Of a DNA stretch of 64,000 nucleotides, positions 61,914 to 64,000 are shown piece after piece. Position 1 is the stretch's first letter; each line of letters begins with the position of its first letter. The notes beneath the pieces are model-generated. The model was not told where the DNA came from and made no database searches. It was given only the letters and a program-made list of their open reading frames with translations. The position numbers and the translations under genes are program-made. The stretch is from the NCBI GenBank assembly GCA_963699525.1, contig CAVOUI010000006.1, positions 372,001 through 436,000 of the forward strand. Reading direction: 5' to 3'. The DNA is from SG8-41 sp963699525. Its GTDB lineage: Bacteria; Pseudomonadota; Gammaproteobacteria; Burkholderiales; SG8-41.

Positions 61914-63422
61914 TCAGCCCGCTTTGCGGCGATAGGTGCCGAATAACGCCGGAAACTGCTGTGTCTGTGCGCGCTGCGGATCGGGTTGCCGGTCTCCGTG
62001 CTGGGAATGCTGGTGCGGCTGCGCGGCTTGCTGGGGCTGCGGGCGCTGCGGCTGGCCTGACCGCGAACCCTGCGCGGCAGCATGCGGTTCGTGCCGGCGG
62101 TCCTGCCGGTTCTGCTGCGGGTGGTTGCCGCTCTTGCGGTGGTGCCGCTGACTGGCGGATTGCTCTCCGCGTTCATGACGCTGATGTCTCTGCGGCTCGT
62201 GCCGGGGCGCCGAAGCCTGGTACGACGATCCGGGCTCGAAACCGGCAACGGTCCGCTGTTCGATGCGCCGGTTCATCAGGCGCTCGATCGCGGCGAGCAG
62301 CGGGCGGTCCTCGCCACTCACCAGTGACACCGCCTCGCCCGATAAGCCCGCGCGGCCGGTGCGGCCGATACGGTGCACATAATCCTCCGCGACGTGCGGC
62401 AGGTCGTAGTTCACCACGTGCGGGAGTTCCTCGATGTCCAGCCCGCGCGACGCGATGTCGGTCGCGACCAGCACCCGCAGCTCGTTGTCCTTGAAGCGCT
62501 TCAGCGCGCGCGTGCGCGCTGGCTGGCTCTTGTTGCCGTGGATCGCGTCGGCCTCGACGCCGTCGCGCTCGAGTTGCTGGGCGAGCCGGTTCGCGCCGTG
62601 CTTGGTGCGGGTGAATACCAGCACCTGGTGCCAGTCGCCGGTCTTCACGAGGTGCGCGAGCAGCTCGCGCTTCCGGTCCTTGTCCACCGGGTGCGCGACC
62701 TGCGAAATGAGCTCGACCGGCCGGTTGCGCGGCGCGACCTCGACGGTGACCGGATCGCGCATGAACGAGCCGGCGAGCTTGCGGATCTCGTCGGGAAAGG
62801 TCGCCGAGAACAGCAGGTTCTGGCGCTTTGCCGGCAGCAGCGCGAGGATGCGGCGGATGGCGGGGATGAAGCCCATGTCGAGCATGCGGTCGCCCTCATC
62901 CAGCACCAGGACCTCGACGTGGCGCAAGTCTATCGTGCGCTGCTCGACGTGATCGAGCAGCCGCCCCGGCGTCGCGACCACGATGTCCACGCCGCGGCGC
63001 AGTTCCGTTGCCTGCGGATTGAAGCCGACGCCGCCGAAAATCACGGTGGAGCGCACCTTAAGGTGCCTGCCGTAGGCGCGGACGCTCTCCTGCACTTGCG
63101 CCGCAAGCTCGCGGGTCGGCACCAGGATCAGCGCCCTGACGGGATGGCGCGCAGGCGAGGCGCTTGCGTTGGCACCGGTTGCGAGCCGTTGCAGCAACGG
63201 GAGGGTGAAACCAGCGGTCTTGCCGGTGCCGGTCTGCGCCGCGCCGAGCAGATCGCGCCCGGAGAGCACGATCGGGATGGCTTGCGCCTGGATGGGGGTG
63301 GGCTCGGTATAACCTTGCTCGGCGACAGCGCGGAGCAGCTCGGCCGACAGGCCGAGACTTTCGAATGAAGTACTGATGAGCAATCTCCTGAAATATCGGC
63401 CCGGGAAGGACTGGCCTTCCAA
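61914..63422 (-). CDS. rhlE: RhlE-like DEAD-box RNA helicase with DEGD motif
   Basis: A 502-residue ATP-dependent RNA helicase. Q motif TSFESLGLSAELLRAVAEQG, motif I AQTGTGKT, Ia PTRELAAQVQ, Ib TPGRLLDH, II LVLDEGDRMLDMGF, III SAT in LLFSATFPDE, V ATDIASRGLD and VI YVHRIGRTGRAG. Motif II is DEGD where nearly all relatives have DEAD; the codon is GGC. The last ~120 residues are Gln/His/Arg/Pro-rich (HQRHERGEQSASQRHHRKSG), a disordered RNA-binding tail. The ATG at 63422 lies before a TTG that may be the real start (AGGAGATTGCTC). Confidence 0.93.
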   Translation of the reverse strand: MEGQSFPGRYFRRLLISTSFESLGLSAELLRAVAEQGYTEPTPIQAQAIPIVLSGRDLLGAAQTGTGKTAGFTLPLLQRLATGANASASPARHPVRALILVPTRELAAQVQESVRAYGRHLKVRSTVIFGGVGFNPQATELRRGVDIVVATPGRLLDHVEQRTIDLRHVEVLVLDEGDRMLDMGFIPAIRRILALLPAKRQNLLFSATFPDEIRKLAGSFMRDPVTVEVAPRNRPVELISQVAHPVDKDRKRELLAHLVKTGDWHQVLVFTRTKHGANRLAQQLERDGVEADAIHGNKSQPARTRALKRFKDNELRVLVATDIASRGLDIEELPHVVNYDLPHVAEDYVHRIGRTGRAGLSGEAVSLVSGEDRPLLAAIERLMNRRIEQRTVAGFEPGSSYQASAPRHEPQRHQRHERGEQSASQRHHRKSGNHPQQNRQDRRHEPHAAAQGSRSGQPQRPQPQQAAQPHQHSQHGDRQPDPQRAQTQQFPALFGTYRRKAG

Positions 63423-63428
63423 ACCGGT

Positions 63429-64000
63429 TCAGGCAGATGCGTTACGTTGAAAGAATTCGAGGGGCCTGGGGAGGAACCGCGAACAGGCTGAAACGCTAAC
63501 CGGACGACGCGAGACAGAAACCTTGCTGCGCATTATACACGGTACCGACCGCGCCGTCAGCGTCGCATCCTGACCGTCACTGGCGCCGGCGCGGCGCAGC
63601 CGCGCGTTCTGGTTGCCGGCGACGAGCGTGAGCGTCTCGCCGTCCACCCGGAACACCGGCCGCCCTCCCAGCAGCTTGAAATAGCGGGTCTCGAACGAGC
63701 CCAGCGGCTCGGGGCAGGCGCGTCGCGTCGCGGCCATGGCCCCGACCTCGAGCCAGTCGTCCACGAGCCGCGCGGACGCGCTGGCGCGGTTGCAGCCGCT
63801 GAACGCCGACAGTCTCCCGTCCTTGAATGCGAGTGTCGCACGCGGCACGCCGGGTATGCGCCCGGCACCGATGAACGTGGAGGTGACGAGCTCCCAGTCG
63901 CCGTCGGGCACCGCCGACACCACCGGCTCCCGCGCAGGCGGCGCGGGCTCGGGCGGAGGGGCGACGCATCCCTGCACGAGCACGCAGAACAGTGCGGCGT
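63429..64000 (-). CDS. META-domain lipoprotein (5' end cut by window)
   Basis: The window edge cuts the start; the visible sequence begins AALFCVLVQGCVAPPPEPAP, a lipoprotein signal with a VQGC lipobox. A META/HslJ domain follows: WELVTSTFIGAGRIPGVPRA, LAFKDGRLSAFSGCNRASAS, VGAMAATRRACPEPLGSFET and ETLTLVAGNQNARL. The frame then runs on for 50 residues through the helicase leader region to 63429; one shifted base near 63590 would instead end it at 63557-63559. HslJ-like proteins are outer-membrane and heat-induced in E. coli. The two cysteines SGCN and RACP could form a disulfide. Confidence 0.8.
   Translation of the reverse strand, partial: AALFCVLVQGCVAPPPEPAPPAREPVVSAVPDGDWELVTSTFIGAGRIPGVPRATLAFKDGRLSAFSGCNRASASARLVDDWLEVGAMAATRRACPEPLGSFETRYFKLLGGRPVFRVDGETLTLVAGNQNARLRRAGASDGQDATLTARSVPCIMRSKVSVSRRPVSVSACSRFLPRPLEFFQRNASA

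Overview
The window is high-GC DNA of a betaproteobacterium. The evidence is gene content and order: miaB-phoH-ybeY-corC-lnt-glyQ-glyS, trpE-trpG-trpD-trpC after rpe-gph, rplM-rpsI-argC, a Coq7-type ubiquinone hydroxylase, and phoB-phoR-ppk-ppx. I cannot name the genus. No prophage, insertion sequence, CRISPR array or rRNA was seen; one tRNA is present. The sequence carries many single-base frameshifts in genes expected to be essential or intact (glyS, tyrS, trpE, dsbC, coq7, phoR, ppx, pstC and others). In nearly every case undoing one base restores a protein of the family's normal length and ending, so consensus errors in a draft or metagenome assembly are the likeliest cause.

Layout. 1-8.1 kb (minus): tRNA thiomethylation, PhoH/YbeY RNA metabolism, CorC, Lnt and glycyl-tRNA synthetase. 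8.1-15.7 kb: a broken small secreted protein, a CAU tRNA, a Rossmann protein, a UbiH-type monooxygenase, DsbC, a TonB-like protein, MltA, ApaG, Rpe and Gph. 15.7-19.7 kb: trpEGDC behind a candidate Trp-codon leader peptide and terminator. 19.8-29.2 kb: Coq7, OsmC, YdcF, L13/S9, ArgC, DUF6776-bactofilin, ErpA, AnmK, an M23 peptidase and TyrS. 29.2-36.7 kb: an unusual secreted protein made of four 13-residue repeats, downstream of an OmpR-type two-component system; two TPM proteins; two MsrA paralogues, one periplasmic and co-transcribed with an HTH regulator; and an unrecognised protein.

36.7-54.4 kb is the most coherent region, a phosphate/polyphosphate/arsenic block: phoB-phoR, ppk, a CYTH-CHAD protein, sixA, ppx (opposite strand), an arsenic cassette (arsC, aquaporin remnant, arsR, second arsC, acr3, arsM), then pstS-pstC-pstA-pstB-phoU. 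PhoB-box-like heptamer repeats with 11-bp spacing precede phoB, ppk and pstS. Arsenate enters through phosphate transporters, so pairing phosphate uptake with arsenate reduction, arsenite export and arsenite methylation makes physiological sense.

54.4-64 kb: a SWIB-domain protein, an MFS transporter, a membrane diguanylate cyclase, PdxH, a small exported protein, a B12-dependent class II ribonucleotide reductase, a RhlE-like helicase with a DEGD motif II, and a META-domain lipoprotein cut by the window edge. Two long perfect or near-perfect inverted repeats (13.7 and 36.0 kb) look like REP-type mobile repeats, although no cognate transposase is in the window.
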